Source: an uncultured Anaerolineales bacterium
GTDB lineage: Bacteria; Chloroflexota; Anaerolineae; Anaerolineales; Villigracilaceae
Assembly (NCBI GenBank): GCA_938008865.1
Contig: CALLJA010000603.1
Location: 1-7,280 of the forward strand
Reading direction: 5' to 3'
Length of the DNA: 7,280 nt
Shown: in pieces, positions 5,623-7,280 of the stretch
Numbering within the stretch: position 1 is the stretch's first letter
How the letters are laid out: each line of letters begins with the position of its first letter
Program-made: the position numbers and the translations under genes
The notes under the pieces: generated by a model
What the model was told of the DNA's origin: nothing
Seen by the model: the letters and a program-made list of their open reading frames with translations, nothing else
Databases searched by the model: none

Positions 5623-6597
5623 ATGGCAGATGAGCTGATCGTCAAATTTTGGGGCGTGCGGGGAAGTTACCCGACCCCTGGGGAGGCTACCGTTAAATTC
5701 GGCGGGAACACCGCCTGCGTGGAGGTCCGCGCGGGGGAACGCGCGCTGATCTTCGACGCGGGCACGGGCATCATCCCGCTCGGGCGGGACCTGGCGCGAC
5801 GAGCCCGCTCCGCCGACCAGCCGCTGGAAGTTGCGATGTTCTTCAGCCACCTGCACCACGACCACACGCAGGGATTTCCATTCTTCCTGCCCGCGTTTCT
5901 GCCGAGCGCGAGACTGCATATCTTCGGCCCGGGCGCCACGCCCGAGACACTGGAACGGGTGCTGGAGTCGAACCAGTCGCCAACGACCTTCCCCGTCAGC
6001 CTGAGAGACATGGCGGCCTGGAAGGATATCCGTTCGGTGCGGGAAGCGGAGGTCATCGTTTGGGACGCGGACGGAGTCCGTTTGGCGGAGTCAGGCCGCG
6101 GCGTAAGCGATGAAGCGGTCGTGGTCCGAATCCACCGCTCGCCCGCGCATCCCGGCGGCGTGTATGCTTATCGCATCCAGTGGCGCGGAAAATCGGTGGT
6201 ATACGCCACGGACACGGAAGGCTATGTGGGCGTAGACCGTCGGCTGGCGCAGTTTGCGCGGGATGCGGACGTGCTGATCCACGACGCGCAATACAGCGAG
6301 GAACATTATCGCGGCGCGCTGGCGGGCTTCCCGTCCACGCAGGGGTACGGCCACTCGACCGTGAACATGGCCTGCGAACTGGCCGCTGCGGCGGAGGTCG
6401 ATCGGCTGGTACTGTTCCACCACGAGCCTGCATACGACGATGCAATGGTGACCGAGATGGAATCCATCGCGCGAATGCTCTTTCCTGAGTCGACTGCAGC
6501 GCGCGAGGGCATGGAGATCAAGGTGAAGACGGTGCCATCGTTGCAAACTACGCTCGGTGTGGGCAAACCTGTCAAAACGGCGAACGCGAAAGTTTAG
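5623..6597 (+). CDS. Metallo-beta-lactamase-fold metal-dependent hydrolase
   Basis: The 324-residue product belongs to the metallo-beta-lactamase fold, in the group that opens with FWGVRGS-x-PTPG (here 9-20) and FGGNT-x-CVEV (26-35). The metal motif is H76-x-H78-x-D80-H81 in SHLHHDHTQGF. Later ligand candidates are H176 in AHPGG, D197 in YATDTEG, and H244 or H266/H267 in GYGHST and LFHHEP. Members of this broad group (PhnP/RNase Z-like) cleave phosphodiester bonds, including cyclic nucleotides in some cases; the substrate here cannot be read from sequence. No signal peptide is visible, so it is probably cytoplasmic. The start at 5623 is chosen because the conserved FWGVRGS normally lies near the N-terminus and a GGAGG precedes it. 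The stop is followed directly by two more in-frame TAG codons. A Crp/Fnr-type regulator lies 75 bases downstream on the same strand. Confidence 0.9.
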   Translation: MADELIVKFWGVRGSYPTPGEATVKFGGNTACVEVRAGERALIFDAGTGIIPLGRDLARRARSADQPLEVAMFFSHLHHDHTQGFPFFLPAFLPSARLHIFGPGATPETLERVLESNQSPTTFPVSLRDMAAWKDIRSVREAEVIVWDADGVRLAESGRGVSDEAVVVRIHRSPAHPGGVYAYRIQWRGKSVVYATDTEGYVGVDRRLAQFARDADVLIHDAQYSEEHYRGALAGFPSTQGYGHSTVNMACELAAAAEVDRLVLFHHEPAYDDAMVTEMESIARMLFPESTAAREGMEIKVKTVPSLQTTLGVGKPVKTANAKV

Positions 6598-6603
6598 TAG
6601 TAG

Positions 6604-6651
6604 ACCTCGGAAGTCTACATGCCTGAGAGACATCTGGCAGACTTCCGAGGT
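6604..6651 (+). terminator. 13-bp perfect inverted repeat, probable terminator or dispersed repeat
   Basis: ACCTCGGAAGTCT (6604-6616) and AGACTTCCGAGGT (6639-6651) are exact reverse complements around a 22-base loop. The element begins six bases after the hydrolase stop and is followed by TTTCTTC, a weak T-run on the plus strand. A stem this long directly after a stop codon suggests transcription termination. The large loop and weak T-run leave open that it is a copy of a mobile palindromic repeat; similar ACCTCGGA/TCCGAGGT pairs are, from memory, frequent in Anaerolineae-like genomes. Confidence 0.55.
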
Positions 6652-6672
6652 TTCTTCAAAGGGAAGTACAAT

Positions 6673-7280
6673 ATGTTGAGAATGGCCGACATCCAAAACG
6701 ACAACACCCGTAACATCCTCTCGGACATCCGACTGTTTGAGGGTCTGAGTTCCGCGCAACTGGACTGGGTCTCACGGCGCGCGCATCGGCGTGTGTTCCC
6801 CGTCGGCGCGAATGTGATGACCGCCGAGCAACCGGGCGAAGCGGTGTACATCGTGCTGCATGGGACGGTCAAAATCCACGTGGAACAGGCCGACGGGCGG
6901 GATGTGATCCTGTCCATCCTGGGCAGCGGCGACCTGATCGGTGAGATGAGCCTGATCGACAGCGTGGGCCGCTCGGCCAGTGCGACCACGCTCGAGAATT
7001 CGCTCATGCTATGGATGGGCAAGGAAACCTTCCAGGAAATGCTGGACACCTTCCCGTCCGTGGCGCGCAACCTGGTGAAGATCCTCTCGGCGCGCGTGCG
7101 CCTCTCCGACCAGTTGATCCAGGCGCTGGCCTCGCTCGACGTCTACGGACGGGTGGCCCGTCAACTGCTGGCCTTCGCCGAGAAATACGGCCGCCTGCGT
7201 GACGACGGTATCCAGATCCGCATCCTCTTTACCCAGGGCGACATGGCCGACCTGGTCGGGGCCTCGCGCAAACGCGTCAA
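6673..7280 (+). CDS. Crp/Fnr-family transcription regulator (3' end cut by window)
   Basis: About 202 residues are visible and the frame is open to the window edge. The N-terminal cyclic-nucleotide-binding-type beta-roll covers about 20-125: LFEGLS, GEAVYIVLHGTVKI (55-68), and the phosphate-binding cassette G90-E91 in LIGEMSLID with R100-S101 in GRSASATT. These are the positions that contact cyclic nucleotide in CRP, so binding of a cyclic nucleotide is plausible. No cysteine is visible, which argues against an FNR-type iron-sulfur sensor. A long dimerisation helix follows (about 128-155), then the start of the helix-turn-helix, TQGDMADLVGASRKRV, where the window ends; roughly 25-30 residues are missing. 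The ATG at 6673 has only a weak GGGAAG upstream. An alternative ATG at 6682 follows TACAAT (6667-6672) by nine bases and could be a near-leaderless start. Confidence 0.92.
   Translation, partial: MLRMADIQNDNTRNILSDIRLFEGLSSAQLDWVSRRAHRRVFPVGANVMTAEQPGEAVYIVLHGTVKIHVEQADGRDVILSILGSGDLIGEMSLIDSVGRSASATTLENSLMLWMGKETFQEMLDTFPSVARNLVKILSARVRLSDQLIQALASLDVYGRVARQLLAFAEKYGRLRDDGIQIRILFTQGDMADLVGASRKRV

Noticed and set aside
5454..5645. An upstream in-frame extension of the small Cas4 N-terminal-like gene.
   Set aside because: It would run through the repeat and into the start of the divergent hydrolase gene. The Cas4-like pattern starts directly at the ATG at 5453.

Overview
The window reads as a GC-rich bacterial chromosome segment, most likely from Chloroflexota (Anaerolineae-like). 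That placement is inference from gene style, gene order and short intergenic repeats; no rRNA or other marker gene is present. It carries nine protein genes and no RNA gene, CRISPR array, transposase or phage gene. The longest stretch without a gene is about 170 bases.

Left part, minus strand. A HutX/ChuX-type cytosolic heme-carrier gene (3-530) has a strong ribosome binding site and lies behind a 38-base spacer of only A and T that contains a dyad. Upstream is an OmpR/PhoB-type response regulator (667-1371) without an adjacent histidine kinase. The 125-base gap before it holds a perfect 9-base inverted repeat.

Middle part, minus strand, transcribed right to left. A compact block runs nadK (NAD kinase), then a B-box zinc-finger membrane protein, then recN (DNA repair ATPase). 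Spacing is very tight: a 4-base ATGA overlap and a 3-base gap, so coupled translation is likely. nadK next to recN is a common arrangement in bacteria; the zinc-finger membrane gene between them is the local peculiarity.

Immediately upstream of nadK are two small minus-strand genes (5214-5453 and 4655-5167). Read together they look like one Cas4/AddB-type iron-sulfur PD-(D/E)XK nuclease cut into two polypeptides. The first carries the N-terminal cluster cysteine and the metal-ligand histidine, then a C-terminal membrane helix. The second begins with a membrane helix, followed by the Asp, Glu-x-Lys and Gln-x3-Tyr motifs and the final Cys-x2-Cys-x5-Cys. Predicted topology puts both catalytic halves in the cytoplasm. 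There is no CRISPR context, and recN lies downstream. This possible membrane-tethered split nuclease is the most interesting item in the window.

Right part, plus strand. A metallo-beta-lactamase-fold hydrolase (5623-6597) is divergent from the nuclease block. A palindromic repeat of a widely dispersed intergenic type lies between them. After the hydrolase comes a 13-base perfect inverted repeat, then a Crp/Fnr-family regulator (6673 onward) that the window edge cuts inside its DNA-binding helix-turn-helix. Several starts sit 6 to 9 bases after a -10-like hexamer, which suggests leaderless or near-leaderless transcripts.
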